Assembly (NCBI RefSeq): GCF_900163755.1
Contig: NZ_FUKI01000114.1
Span: forward strand, 1-43,973
Reading direction: 5' to 3'
DNA: 43,973 bases
Source of the DNA: Crenothrix polyspora
GTDB taxonomy: Bacteria; Pseudomonadota; Gammaproteobacteria; Methylococcales; Methylomonadaceae
Under the pieces are notes generated by a model, which did not search any database, was not told the origin of the DNA, and saw only the letters and a program-made list of their open reading frames with translations. Every line of letters starts with the position of its first letter. Positions within the stretch are counted from its first letter, which is position 1. The translations under genes were made by a program, and so were the position numbers. Shown in pieces: positions 16,430 through 25,507 of the stretch.

Positions 16430-17451
16430 GTGATGGTCTCCCTGGCAAGGTATAAATCGTTAGCATCGGATGGTCTATTGTGGGCTTGCAACCAGCTGCT
16501 CCAGCCCAGTTGCCCATAGTGACCCAGCTTTACTGTGGGAACGTCTTGTTGTTTTAAAATCAAATTCATGTCCCAGGTAAATTCAAAACCCACATAATTA
16601 TTAACCAAAGCCAATATGTTTTTTAGCCGTTGTCCGGTTGGTAAAAAACTTTCATATTCAGCCAAGGTTAACGGCCCAATAATAAGGCGGAACTTGTGTT
16701 GGCACTGCCAGCTGCGCGTACCAATAACGGCTGACATGCCCAATTGCCCTGTCATTCGGTTGTCATCAAGGTAACAATAACTGTCTTTGGGCATCACCAA
16801 CCATTCACCGACAAATTCCTGGATTTTTATCGGCACCTGGAAAAAATCGTTTAACATGGCGGCCAAACCATCGCTGTGGCGGGTATGGCAACCCAAATGG
16901 GCGGCAAAATGCAGCTTGGTATGGTCCGGCAAATGATCGCGTTGCCGCAAAGAACTATCTGCCAATCCTAATAGCGAACCCACGTAATAAGCAAAGCGGT
17001 CTTGCTCAGGACGATCCAACTGTACCGTCGGTTCTTTGTCCGCCCAGGCCCGATAAAACAGGGACAATAACCGATGGTGGAACATATCGGCAAAATCCGC
17101 CAGGGTAGGATCTTTGACATGACGTATCCGGTTTAAGGCATATTCTGTCAAATGCAACGGTAACGGCCCGTTGGCACCAAAAACGCCAAAAAACAACACT
17201 TTCAATTGCGGCGGCACATCGGATCGAATGATAAAAGCCGATAAGCTGGCAGGGGCAAACTGCAAACTGGGGGTTTGCCCCAACCTAACGCCATCATCCA
17301 CAGGCCGAAGCGAGCGCCCTAAGCGTGGTTTGTGGCGATAAAAGCATTCCAGCTGGCGCATAGCGGCGTAGAACCCAAACGTATAAGGTTCTTCAGCCAG
17401 CGCTTTTAAGAGATCTACACCAGATCCCGTGTTCCCGTGCGTACCGGCCAT
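16426..17451 (-). CDS. tssG: T6SS baseplate protein TssG
   Basis: This is a 341-residue protein. Family motifs include EEPYTFGFYAAMRQLE, PRLGRSLRPVDDGVRLGQ, FGVFGANGPLPLHLTEYA and FHHRLLSLFYRAWADKEP, then FVGEWLVMP and the LGMSAVIGTRSWQCQHKFRL region. TssG builds the baseplate wedge with TssE, TssF and TssK. I chose ATG 17451 (MAGTHGN), preceded by GGGGGA, rather than the longer frame opened at 17523, because the extra residues do not look like TssG. It overlaps the 3' end of tssF by 37 bp. Confidence 0.93.
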   Translation of the reverse strand: MAGTHGNTGSGVDLLKALAEEPYTFGFYAAMRQLECFYRHKPRLGRSLRPVDDGVRLGQTPSLQFAPASLSAFIIRSDVPPQLKVLFFGVFGANGPLPLHLTEYALNRIRHVKDPTLADFADMFHHRLLSLFYRAWADKEPTVQLDRPEQDRFAYYVGSLLGLADSSLRQRDHLPDHTKLHFAAHLGCHTRHSDGLAAMLNDFFQVPIKIQEFVGEWLVMPKDSYCYLDDNRMTGQLGMSAVIGTRSWQCQHKFRLIIGPLTLAEYESFLPTGQRLKNILALVNNYVGFEFTWDMNLILKQQDVPTVKLGHYGQLGWSSWLQAHNRPSDANDLYLARETIT

Positions 17452-19280
17452 CGCATTATTTCCCCCCGTTCTCGGCTTTTTATCAACACTTGGGTGAAGC
17501 TGTTGATAGAAACATATTTGCAAAAGAATTTTTCCAGTAACGCCCCCAATAAAAAGCCACTGTTACCCGAAAAAGCCGATTCATCTAACGTCACGGTAAT
17601 TTCTAAGCCACGACCAAAACACATAGGGCCTGGGATAGGAATCCGCATGGTCGCCGAACGGCTTTCGACTGCCACCACGCCTTCTATTTGTTTGGCAATC
17701 GTGGCTTCGGCAAAATCGCCATAAAGCCGCAGCAATTCCCTAAGGGCAACCGCGCCTTGTTTGGCATCGTTGTCAATGACGCTTAAATAATTTAACGACA
17801 AATGGCTGATAAGCCGCCAGGCATATTCCCCTTCGGCTTTTGAAGTTTTAGGGTTGGACGGTTTGACCAAACAACGCACCGAAACCACAGGGGCGCTGAT
17901 CTCTAAGGTAAAATCGGTATGACCCTCCCCTAGCACCAATAACATCGGTAAATCTCTATTAGTACATAAAGCTGTGACTCCCAGTTGTTTCAAATCACTG
18001 CGGTAAGGGGTATTACTGCTATCGACCAAAGATACAAAGACTTCATGCCCTAAATAAGACTCTTTTAACTTATCCGTACTGCTGATGCCCGCAATGCTGG
18101 GCTGCCGTTGCACGGTATAGTACGCAAAACTGTCATTGTTGGCCGCTTGGCGCATGGAATAAAACGGATGAAAGATCTGCTCTACCGCGCTGCCGGTGCG
18201 ATAACCGGCCACTTCCGTAATCGTGTGGACTTCATAGTCACTTTGTGCGGTATTGTCGACAATCACCTGGTATTCCGTACTGCGGTGATTTAAATGAATA
18301 CGGTCGGCACGTTTTTCTAAAAGATTAATCGCCGGGGTGCAATACAGCACAAAATTATCCTGTTTCACCAGGTCTTCCAATTCTGGCTTGGCAGTATCCA
18401 ATAAAATGACGACCTCTAGGCTGGTGCCGGTACAGCGTTTTAATACTGCTTGCAAACCCACCAACTGAAAAAACATAAACCGCTGCGGCAAACTGAAATA
18501 CTCTTGCAACAACCGGTAACCGTGGAAAGAAGGCGGGGTATACGGCAATAAAGCCTGTTGTGGTTGAAAACCTAAAGCCTGTATCGCATGAGTCAGTGTT
18601 TCTCGCCAAGCAGGGGTTTGTTCGGGTGGTTGTACCACCACAGCTATTGCGTGGCCAAATATCAGCTCATACAACTGTGTCGGCAAAGACCCAATACCAT
18701 GTAAATAAATAGGCAATTTATTGAGGGACAATTGCTGCAAAGGCAAGTCCAGCACCGTGTCCAAACGCAAACGTAGGGCGGCTTTGACGTTTCTGTTGTC
18801 GGCACCTGCGTAACGTAACGCAGCCCCTAACGGTAGATAATTTGCTTCGGTAATTTGTAACGGCCATAATGCCACCTCATCGGCGGTACGGAACTCACAT
18901 TTGGCACGCCCTTTAATACCGGCATAACTGAACAAACGGGTGTGTTTAGGGACTACAAAACCTTGTTCGCTCACCCCGCCTTGTAAATCAGGCTTTATTT
19001 GCACCACAGTCATAGACGGCAATGGTGCCAAATAGTGCGGGTACACCATCTGTAATAAATTTTGGGTGAAATCGGGAAATTCGGCCTCCATTTTCAATTG
19101 GATGCGTGCCGTTAAAAAAGCAAAACTCTCTAACAAGCGTTCCACATACGGGTCGTCACAACTGATGTCCCCTAAATCCAACCGCCCCGCAATATCGGGG
19201 TGCAACTGGGCAAACTCTTTGCCCATTTCCCTAATAAACTGCAATTCCCGCTGATAATGATCGAGAAATCTGGGATTCAT
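17415..19280 (-). CDS. tssF: T6SS baseplate protein TssF
   Basis: This 621-residue protein is of normal family length. The N-terminus has the TssF signature: FLDHYQRELQFIREMGKEFA, HPDIAGRLDLG, DPYVERLLESFAFLTARIQLK and FTQNLLQMVYPHYLAPLPSM. Later motifs include the HRSTEYQVIVD and YRTGSAVEQIFHPFYSM regions and a C-terminal GFLLGALLEKFFCKYVSINSF. It is the main wedge component of the baseplate. Its ATG overlaps the tssE stop (ATGA). Confidence 0.95.
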   Translation of the reverse strand: MNPRFLDHYQRELQFIREMGKEFAQLHPDIAGRLDLGDISCDDPYVERLLESFAFLTARIQLKMEAEFPDFTQNLLQMVYPHYLAPLPSMTVVQIKPDLQGGVSEQGFVVPKHTRLFSYAGIKGRAKCEFRTADEVALWPLQITEANYLPLGAALRYAGADNRNVKAALRLRLDTVLDLPLQQLSLNKLPIYLHGIGSLPTQLYELIFGHAIAVVVQPPEQTPAWRETLTHAIQALGFQPQQALLPYTPPSFHGYRLLQEYFSLPQRFMFFQLVGLQAVLKRCTGTSLEVVILLDTAKPELEDLVKQDNFVLYCTPAINLLEKRADRIHLNHRSTEYQVIVDNTAQSDYEVHTITEVAGYRTGSAVEQIFHPFYSMRQAANNDSFAYYTVQRQPSIAGISSTDKLKESYLGHEVFVSLVDSSNTPYRSDLKQLGVTALCTNRDLPMLLVLGEGHTDFTLEISAPVVSVRCLVKPSNPKTSKAEGEYAWRLISHLSLNYLSVIDNDAKQGAVALRELLRLYGDFAEATIAKQIEGVVAVESRSATMRIPIPGPMCFGRGLEITVTLDESAFSGNSGFLLGALLEKFFCKYVSINSFTQVLIKSRERGEIMRWPVRTGTRDLV

Positions 19281-19945
19281 GACCGTTGGCCTGTCGATTG
19301 GTAATCCAAAATTGAAACATTACCGTCTTCCAACTGAAATTCCGTCCGCAAATGCAAATGCAACGGTAAAGGCTCTACCGCCAGTTCGCCTTCGATTTCA
19401 AAGGCCAAGGCATTATGATTAAATAACGTTTTGTCTGCCAACACCCTCACCACCAAAGATTTGCGGATGATACGCGGTTCAAAATTCAAGATGACTTGCT
19501 TCAACAGCCGTTCCATTTGCACCGGATCAAAACCGGATGCGGTCTTGCCGGTCAAATCGGGCATACCGTAATTAAGCACCGAACGGGCAATGTCGGGATA
19601 CTCATCCAATTGTTCTTGCGGTGAAAACTGGCTGGTATTAAACAACCAATCCAGATCTCTTTTCACACAGGCACGAATTTCTTGCAAAGACGAGGCGGCG
19701 GCTACCGTGGCTAAAATATCGCTCAATTGCTCACGGGCCTGTTCCAATTGTGCTTTTAATTGCTGCTGATTTTGGTTAGCCTCCTGTGAGGTGGAATTAC
19801 CCTCACGCGATAGCTTAGCCAAAGCTGTTTCCAATTCTTGTACCGTTTGCTTTTGTACGCGCAAGGAATTATTAAGCGGATCGTCATCGATCAGGCGATC
19901 CAGCAAAGAGGGCAATAATCGTACCTTAGGAAATGTTCTAACCAC
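19277..19945 (-). CDS. tssE: T6SS baseplate protein TssE (gp25-like) with coiled-coil insertion
   Basis: This 222-residue protein starts with GTG 19945, with AGGAAG 6 nt upstream; the start overlaps the end of tagJ by 8 bp. The gp25 core is clear: LLPSLLDRLIDDDP at the N-terminus, VKRDLDWLFNT, SVLNYGMPDLTG, NFEPRIIRKSLVVRV, ALAFEIEGEL. It is longer than usual for the family (about 130-170 residues) because a Gln/Glu/Ala-rich helix of roughly 60 extra residues (about residues 28-85, with VQELETALAKLSREG and QQLKAQLEQAREQL) lies between the first motif and RDLDWLFNT. The insertion looks like a coiled coil and could contact another baseplate or capping protein. Confidence 0.92.
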   Translation of the reverse strand: MVRTFPKVRLLPSLLDRLIDDDPLNNSLRVQKQTVQELETALAKLSREGNSTSQEANQNQQQLKAQLEQAREQLSDILATVAAASSLQEIRACVKRDLDWLFNTSQFSPQEQLDEYPDIARSVLNYGMPDLTGKTASGFDPVQMERLLKQVILNFEPRIIRKSLVVRVLADKTLFNHNALAFEIEGELAVEPLPLHLHLRTEFQLEDGNVSILDYQSTGQRS

Positions 19946-20759
19946 CGGTAGCTTCCTGGACAGTGTCAGGCGCAACGTTAAAATGAATCGAACGCACATC
20001 CAACAGTGGATAGTCCGCCGTATCCGTCGTCAGTATCTTTTGCCCACGACCTAAAAATAATTCCTCGTCATAGCCGTCCCACACCGTTTTACGGCTCAGG
20101 GCTAATAAAGCATCGTCACTTTGATAAGAACCGGGATAACGCGTAGGGATAACACCATAATACTCACCACCGTTCGTCCAGGTAAAATGCGCCGGTAACC
20201 AAACCACATCGCGTAAATCTGTCGGTGGCTCAATGGTAATCTTGCTGATGCGCTCAAACGGCACCCAAAGGTAACGTCCTTCAACCATCACTTCAAGCAC
20301 CGGCCCTAATCGGGCATCGCTGTCGGCAAGCCAAGCAAACTCAGTGCCGTCAATCACGCCAGACACAGAAGGTGCCAATTCGAAGGCACGGCTACGCAAC
20401 TCTTGTGAAGTCGCATATTGCCCTTGCGCGGTAAGTTTTAAGGCTTGCTGCAATAACGCAAGCCATTCTACCGGCTGCCCCAGTACCACAGGATCACTCT
20501 GCCCCGAAAATACTGCTTCCCGAAACTGTTCACAAGCAATGACCTGTTTATACATGGCCACCATAGCCAGTGCCGCCGCGTCCAGATCTTTAATGACATT
20601 CAGTTGGGTTAAAGCACGCTCCCACTGCCCCAATACCACTAACAACTGAAACAGAAAAATACGGTACTCGGCATGCTCAGGCCGCGCCCGTATTTGCTGT
20701 TGCAGGGCTTGTAAAGCGTCTTTCAGGTTGCCTTGTTTTAAATACTCGTCTGCTGTCAT
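19938..20759 (-). CDS. tagJ: T6SS accessory protein TagJ (ImpE)
   Basis: This is a 273-residue soluble protein. The N-terminus is a TPR-like helical array (ADEYLKQGNLKDALQALQQQIRARPEHAEYRIFLFQLLVVLGQW). The C-terminal ImpE domain shows DSDARLGPVLEVMVEGRYLWVPFERI, DLRDVVWLPAHFTWTNGGEYYGVIPTRYPGS and LLDVRSIHF. TagJ binds the sheath protein TssB and modulates ClpV recycling in H1-type systems. It overlaps tssE by 8 bp and lies 212 bp downstream of hcp. Confidence 0.93.
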   Translation of the reverse strand: MTADEYLKQGNLKDALQALQQQIRARPEHAEYRIFLFQLLVVLGQWERALTQLNVIKDLDAAALAMVAMYKQVIACEQFREAVFSGQSDPVVLGQPVEWLALLQQALKLTAQGQYATSQELRSRAFELAPSVSGVIDGTEFAWLADSDARLGPVLEVMVEGRYLWVPFERISKITIEPPTDLRDVVWLPAHFTWTNGGEYYGVIPTRYPGSYQSDDALLALSRKTVWDGYDEELFLGRGQKILTTDTADYPLLDVRSIHFNVAPDTVQEATGG

Positions 20760-20844
20760 GGTATCTACACCGGCTCAGCCATCCCTTGGCTATCAATAGA
20801 ACGGGGTTGTTCCATCTGCATGCAACAACCCTAACCTTATAAAA

Positions 20845-20967
20845 ACTAGTACATCAAATCATATAAAAACAGGATAATAAAAATCTTCAAATCATGAATG
20901 AAACGCTGTTGTGTACTACATCAAGTTAATATTTAAATCCTGTTGATTTACAATTTGGTGTACTAGT
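20845..20967. repeat. 123-bp nested imperfect palindrome between hcp and tagJ
   Basis: Outer arms 20845-20859 (ACTAGTACATCAAAT) and 20953-20967 (ATTTGGTGTACTAGT) pair over 15 bp with one mismatch. Inner arms 20868-20875 (AACAGGAT) and 20937-20944 (ATCCTGTT) pair perfectly and are set equally far (8 nt) inside the outer ones. The centre is only weakly symmetric. It lies 4 bp after the hcp stop. It could be a transcript-end structure limiting read-through from hcp, or a small MITE-like element. Confidence 0.55.
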
Positions 20968-20971
20968 AGTT

Positions 20972-21457
20972 CTATTCTGTTACATTGGATTGCAAACTGA
21001 ACTTTTTAGGTCCGATGGCCGTGCCAGCAGTACCTTTATTATCAACTGGAACATAAGTCCAGCTAATAACGTCAAACACAAATACAACTGATTCCATAGG
21101 CCTGCCAGATCCACCACCACTAACGTTTACGGCCTGTACCATAACATCTTCCAATTCATACTTCCAATAACAAACTTTGCTGCCAGTCTCTTGGCAAACT
21201 TCCAGTTCCAGTTTGGCAATATGTGTACCTTGGGCGCAATACATGTGCAAATCAATACTGGCTGTATCAATTGATTTTGATATACCAAGAGTAGTAAAAT
21301 CAGCCCGTGATGCTGCCCGCCCACCGGTGCCACTCGGCCCAGATATGGGTTGACTCACCCCCAGACTAAAGCCAAAAACTTCTATCCAGCCTTCATGGCC
21401 TTTATCGGTGGATTCGCCTTTGATAGGATCTATTTTTAAATAGGTATTAGTAGCCAT
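20972..21457 (-). CDS. hcp: T6SS tube protein Hcp (TssD)
   Basis: This 161-residue protein has the full Hcp fold: the opening TYLKIDPIKGESTDKGHEGW, IEVFGFSLGVSQP, then SRADFTTLGISKSIDTASI, QGTHIAKLELEVCQ, and the C-terminal VVFVFDVISWTYVP. Hexamer rings stack into the inner tube. The Shine-Dalgarno sequence is good (AGAGGTG, 7 nt before ATG). It has 257 bp of non-coding sequence upstream and a large palindrome downstream, so it may be transcribed at a different level from its neighbours, as is common for hcp. Confidence 0.96.
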   Translation of the reverse strand: MATNTYLKIDPIKGESTDKGHEGWIEVFGFSLGVSQPISGPSGTGGRAASRADFTTLGISKSIDTASIDLHMYCAQGTHIAKLELEVCQETGSKVCYWKYELEDVMVQAVNVSGGGSGRPMESVVFVFDVISWTYVPVDNKGTAGTAIGPKKFSLQSNVTE

Positions 21458-21714
21458 AATAATTCACCTCTTAAATTAAGAAAAACATCATATTTATCAT
21501 CCTTGCCATTGCAACGAATCAGATAAACACCCCTGCTTCGTTACCTCCCTTCATTAAACATATACACGATATTCAACTTTTCTAACGGATTGACGTTAAT
21601 GACAACAAACATATCTACCACGACCAGACATGCGTTTTTTAACTCATCAACCCATTATAAAAACACCCAACATCACGTAAATATATAAAGCCAGTACACC
21701 TACCCCCAAACACC

Positions 21715-23214
21715 CTATTTTTTCTCTGACGGTAATTTAGAGACCAAGCGTAACGACACCGTTAAACCTTCAAGCTGATAATGCGGCCTTAAAAAAAATT
21801 TCGAGGTGTAATAACCCGGATTGCCTTCAACTTCTTCCACCACCACTTGCGCGGCGGCTAATGGCTTGCGGGCTTTATCTATTTCAGAAGCCGTAGCGGG
21901 GTTAAATTCCACATAATTGTTGATCCACTTGTTCAGCCATTTCTCCATGTCATCGCGTTCCTTAAAGGAACCGACTTTATCACGCACAATACACTTCAAA
22001 TAATGCGCGAAGCGACAAACCGCAAACAAATACGGCAAGCGTGCCGCCAAATTGGCATTCGCCGTGGCATCAGGGTCATCATACTCAAACGGTTTTTGTA
22101 AAGACTGCGCCCCAATAAATGCCGCGAAATCGGAGTTTTTCTTGTGCAATAAAGGCATAAAGCCATTTTTGGCCAATTCCGCTTCGCGCCGGTCAGTAAT
22201 AGCAATTTCAGTGGGGCATTTCATATCAACCCCGCCGTCATCGGTCTTAAAGGTATGTACCGGCAGCCCTTCCACCGCACCACCGGACTCAATACCACGA
22301 ATCCTAGAACACCAACCATACAATTTAAACGACCGATTAATATTGACACCCATCGCATAAGCGGCGTTAGACCAAGTGTATTTTCTATGATCGGCGTATT
22401 CGACATCTTCTTCAAAAGCAAAATCTTCCACCGGCACGGTTTTATGCCCATACGGCAAGCGCGACAGCACCCGTGGCAAAGTCAGGCCGATATAACGCGA
22501 ATCTTCCGACTCCCGTAAGGAACGCCAAGCAGCGTATTCGGGGGTTTGAAAGATTTTGGTTAAATCACGCGGTCCCGCCAAATCTTGCCAGGAATCCATA
22601 TTCATTAAGTTAGGTGCCGCCGCCGCAATAAACGGCACATGGGCAGCAGCGGAAACTTCGGCAATCCCGTTTAAAAACTCAACATCTGTGGGGCTATGGT
22701 CGAACTCATAATCACCGATTAAACAGCCGAAGGGTTCACCACCAAACTGGCCATATTCATGTTCGTAAACTTTTTTAAAAATAGGGCTTTGATCCCAGGC
22801 CGTGCCTTTAAATTTTTTCAACGTGCTGTGTACCTCTTTTTTAGAGATATTCAGCACCTTAATTTTTAACATTTCATCGGTTTCGGTGTTATTGATCAAA
22901 TGATGCAGCCCGCGCCAACTGCCTTCCAATTTCTGAAAATTTTCATGGTGCATGATTTGATTGACTTGCGCGGTTAAGCGTTTGTCAATTTCAGCAATAA
23001 TGGCCTCAATGGATTTAATGGCATCATCAGAAATAAGATTGGTTTTTGCCAACGCTTGTTCTGCTAAGGTTTTAACCGCATCTTCAACGGCTTCTTTAGC
23101 GCGATCAGACTTGGGTTTGAATTCTTTTTGCAACAATTCGGCAAAAGGGGTCGCGGTGGTTTCTACGACTGCCTGCGCCGAAGCACTGGTTGCTTGCGTT
23201 TCATTGGCCGCCAT
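21715..23214 (-). CDS. tssC: T6SS contractile sheath large subunit TssC
   Basis: This 499-residue protein has classic VipB/TssC motifs: MHHENFQKLEGSWRGLHHLI, LIGDYEFDHSPTDVEFL, AAPNLMNMDSWQDL, PRVLSRLPYGHKTVPVEDF, NAAYAMGVNINRSFKLYGWC, LPVHTFKTDDGGVDMKCPTEIAITDRRE, and the C-terminal GLTVSLRLVSKLP. With TssB it forms the sheath. ATG 23214 follows the tssB stop by only 3 nt; a GTG three bases earlier (23217) is an alternative. Confidence 0.97.
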   Translation of the reverse strand: MAANETQATSASAQAVVETTATPFAELLQKEFKPKSDRAKEAVEDAVKTLAEQALAKTNLISDDAIKSIEAIIAEIDKRLTAQVNQIMHHENFQKLEGSWRGLHHLINNTETDEMLKIKVLNISKKEVHSTLKKFKGTAWDQSPIFKKVYEHEYGQFGGEPFGCLIGDYEFDHSPTDVEFLNGIAEVSAAAHVPFIAAAAPNLMNMDSWQDLAGPRDLTKIFQTPEYAAWRSLRESEDSRYIGLTLPRVLSRLPYGHKTVPVEDFAFEEDVEYADHRKYTWSNAAYAMGVNINRSFKLYGWCSRIRGIESGGAVEGLPVHTFKTDDGGVDMKCPTEIAITDRREAELAKNGFMPLLHKKNSDFAAFIGAQSLQKPFEYDDPDATANANLAARLPYLFAVCRFAHYLKCIVRDKVGSFKERDDMEKWLNKWINNYVEFNPATASEIDKARKPLAAAQVVVEEVEGNPGYYTSKFFLRPHYQLEGLTVSLRLVSKLPSEKK

Positions 23215-23217
23215 CAC

Positions 23218-23769
23218 TTAACCCTCCTGTGGTTTAGCGGCATCACCAGCCGCGTCAGTGGTATCCGTTCCCGCATTGGGTTTAGCGGCAGCAACCAAAG
23301 ATTGCAACAGCGTGGGATCATTGAGTGCCTTAGCAATTAACTCCTCCGCACCGCTTTTACCATCCATGTAAGTTAATAAATTAGACAATTGAGTACGGGC
23401 TTTAAGCAATTGACTCAAGCCATCTACTTTACTGGCGACAGCCGCCGGTGAAAAATCGTCCATACTTTCAAAAGTAATATCGACACTTAAATTGCCTTCG
23501 CCGGTTAGCACGTTAGGCACTTGAAAAGCCACCCGTGGTTTCATCGCTTTTAAACGGTCATCAAAATTATCAACATCAATTTCCAAAAAACTACGGTCTG
23601 CTACACCGGGTAAAGCGTCAGCCGGTTTACCGGACAAATCCGCCATGACTCCCATAACAAAGGGCAATTGGATTTTTTTTTCAGCACCGTAAAGTTCAAC
23701 ATCGTATTCAATTTGTACCCTGGGTGCCCGATTACGGGCTATAAATTTTTGACTGCTCGCTTTAGCCAT
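23218..23769 (-). CDS. tssB: T6SS contractile sheath small subunit TssB
   Basis: This 183-residue protein shows RAPRVQIEYDVELYGAEKKI, LPFVMGVMADLSGKP, FLEIDVDNFDDRLKAMKPRVAF and DDFSPAAVASKV, which are diagnostic of VipA/TssB. A strong Shine-Dalgarno sequence (AAGGAG) precedes ATG 23769. It is the first gene of the sheath pair. The 311-bp gap upstream suggests a promoter here, separating it from the nitrilase-fold gene. Confidence 0.97.
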   Translation of the reverse strand: MAKASSQKFIARNRAPRVQIEYDVELYGAEKKIQLPFVMGVMADLSGKPADALPGVADRSFLEIDVDNFDDRLKAMKPRVAFQVPNVLTGEGNLSVDITFESMDDFSPAAVASKVDGLSQLLKARTQLSNLLTYMDGKSGAEELIAKALNDPTLLQSLVAAAKPNAGTDTTDAAGDAAKPQEG

Positions 23770-24080
23770 GATTTTCTCCTTAGTTTTCCTGTTACAGGTT
23801 CGGTTAATATCAAAACGTCTTAGTATTTAAAAACTTGTTTCGATCATATAAGTCAATTATAAAAAAATCCAAAATCCAACACAGCGTCATAAAATGTCAT
23901 TATTACAATTTAACATCATGAGTTCTGAGGCGATCAACCAAAACTCGGTATGGTTTTTTCACCAATAACATGTTCAACAAAAAGGCGTTCACTGCTCTAT
24001 GACCAATTTTGTTTTTTCTGGTTTTCGTCTAATTCTTAATTTTTCTTAATGTAGTAATCGCGTCTTATCGCGAACTCGGA
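23770..24080 (-). promoter_or_regulatory. Gene-free stretch upstream of tssB, possible promoter
   Basis: This is a 311-bp AT-rich gap between the nitrilase-fold gene and tssB. On the minus strand, TTGACT (complement of 23851-23856) is followed 17 nt later by an AT-rich TTTTTAAATAC segment, a weak sigma70-like candidate. A short hairpin with TCGCG/CGCGA arms lies just after the nitrilase-fold stop, around 24059-24074. I see no open gene and no clear sigma54 site. Confidence 0.3.
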
Positions 24081-25367
24081 TTAAATATAAGGGATCATCA
24101 ATGAATCAAATATTTCGATATTTCCCAGCACACCGCTTAAGGCAAAAGACCTGGCGGTTTTCCAAACACCCGGTACACTGCTGACGTAAACATGGGCATT
24201 TGCTCGCCCCCCATCAACATTGAATGTTACGCCATTGCTAATAGTTCTAACACGTTTTATATCCATACCTGCTGAAGGAATCAGCAAAATCTGTAGATTA
24301 CCGACCCCTGCCAGTTTATTTTCCTCATGATCCAGACAAATTTCCATGCCAAACGTAATGCCATCAATGTTAAACACGCCACCGCCCATACGTTCATCGT
24401 CAAACTTGGAGGCAAAACGACTCACCACAGAACCCTCCGTTGCGATAGGCTCAAATTTTTTCCGAACCCCAGCATTCATCATTTTTACATAAGCTCCAGA
24501 ACCAGGATCACGAAAATCAATGCCTGACATGTATTCCTTAGCGACCAGATAATCTTGCTTACCTTTTTGAATAAGCGCCACATTGTCAATGGTTGCACCG
24601 AATATTCCCTCTTGAACATCATGCGTCGCTCCTTTTGAACACTCAACAATGGTTTTGCTGCGATCTAATGGGTCACGCTTAAAAACGATATGCTGGGCAC
24701 TTTTACAAGTGTAACAATGATGTCTTGCATCAATGGAGGCGGAAATGGCTGTGCCGAAAATAAAAAGCCAGTCTTTAAAAACAGGACTATCGCTACCATT
24801 GCCGCCACCTCGCAATAATGGCAAAATTTGTGCAACAATTTCAGGCGGATAAGCCCCATAACGACCTCGAAAATAAAATTCTGGAGCCATAAATATTTTC
24901 AGCGTCTTGCTGTCATCACGGGCTGGATTCGGCACAAAATTTCTAGCCTGATTGAAGGCCGTTTTCATATTGTTGACCCGTTGTTGCATATCTTGTTCAT
25001 CATCCAGTTTACCTCGATAAACAACAACATCTGTCCCCGGTACGAACTCCCCCGTTTTTACACTGTAACTCACACAAACCACATTGTCATAAACATGGCC
25101 TATTGAACCACTACTATAAGCAAGACGACGTTTTACAACCTCCAAAAGTGCATCCATAGCAGCATTGCCTGGCTTGGGCGGCTTCCAAGCAAGGCAGCTT
25201 TTTTCAAGATCGGCAAGCAGGTTCCGCTTGGCCATTGGAGAAAATGCCTGGTAATATTTGGTCAACATATCATCTATATTCACCACAATCGGATCGATTG
25301 GGAACTGGTGAAGTGAATATGCGTCTACTTTCCAGGCATTTACATTTGGAATATCTTCATATCTCAT
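24081..25367 (-). CDS. Nitrilase-fold (carbon-nitrogen hydrolase) protein, candidate effector
   Basis: This 428-residue protein has GGGAG 8 nt before ATG 25367. The nitrilase superfamily triad is intact: Glu163 in FMAPEFYFRG, Lys277 in VAKEYMSG and Cys344 in FGMEICLDHE. Supporting elements are LFIFGTAISAS, DNVALIQKG and LQILLIPSAGM. Spacings between triad residues are longer than in typical family members, with an insert carrying HHCYTC (Cys218, Cys221) and Cys243. An N-terminal helical region of ~110 residues with a conserved-looking Trp (IDDMLTKYYQAF and SCLAWKPP) has no counterpart in ordinary nitrilases. The family hydrolyses amides or nitriles, or transfers acyl groups. Lying between tssA and tssB, it is either cargo or a moron gene; an amidase-type effector is my inference. 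No signal peptide is present. Confidence 0.7.
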   Translation of the reverse strand: MRYEDIPNVNAWKVDAYSLHQFPIDPIVVNIDDMLTKYYQAFSPMAKRNLLADLEKSCLAWKPPKPGNAAMDALLEVVKRRLAYSSGSIGHVYDNVVCVSYSVKTGEFVPGTDVVVYRGKLDDEQDMQQRVNNMKTAFNQARNFVPNPARDDSKTLKIFMAPEFYFRGRYGAYPPEIVAQILPLLRGGGNGSDSPVFKDWLFIFGTAISASIDARHHCYTCKSAQHIVFKRDPLDRSKTIVECSKGATHDVQEGIFGATIDNVALIQKGKQDYLVAKEYMSGIDFRDPGSGAYVKMMNAGVRKKFEPIATEGSVVSRFASKFDDERMGGGVFNIDGITFGMEICLDHEENKLAGVGNLQILLIPSAGMDIKRVRTISNGVTFNVDGGRANAHVYVSSVPGVWKTARSFALSGVLGNIEIFDSLMIPYI

Positions 25368-25507
25368 GTCACACTCCCGAATTGATTACGAACAACAATT
25401 TTTGCTCACCTATACCTGCGCCAAACATATGAAGTTACGTGACAACAATACATCGCAACAGCTCTATAGTTTTTCAGAGAAATAATTTTCATTTTTCATA
25501 AATAAAA

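Noticed and set aside
17452-17523. Upstream extension of the tssG frame
   Set aside because: It lies within tssF and lacks TssG-like residues; ATG 17451 has a good ribosome binding site.
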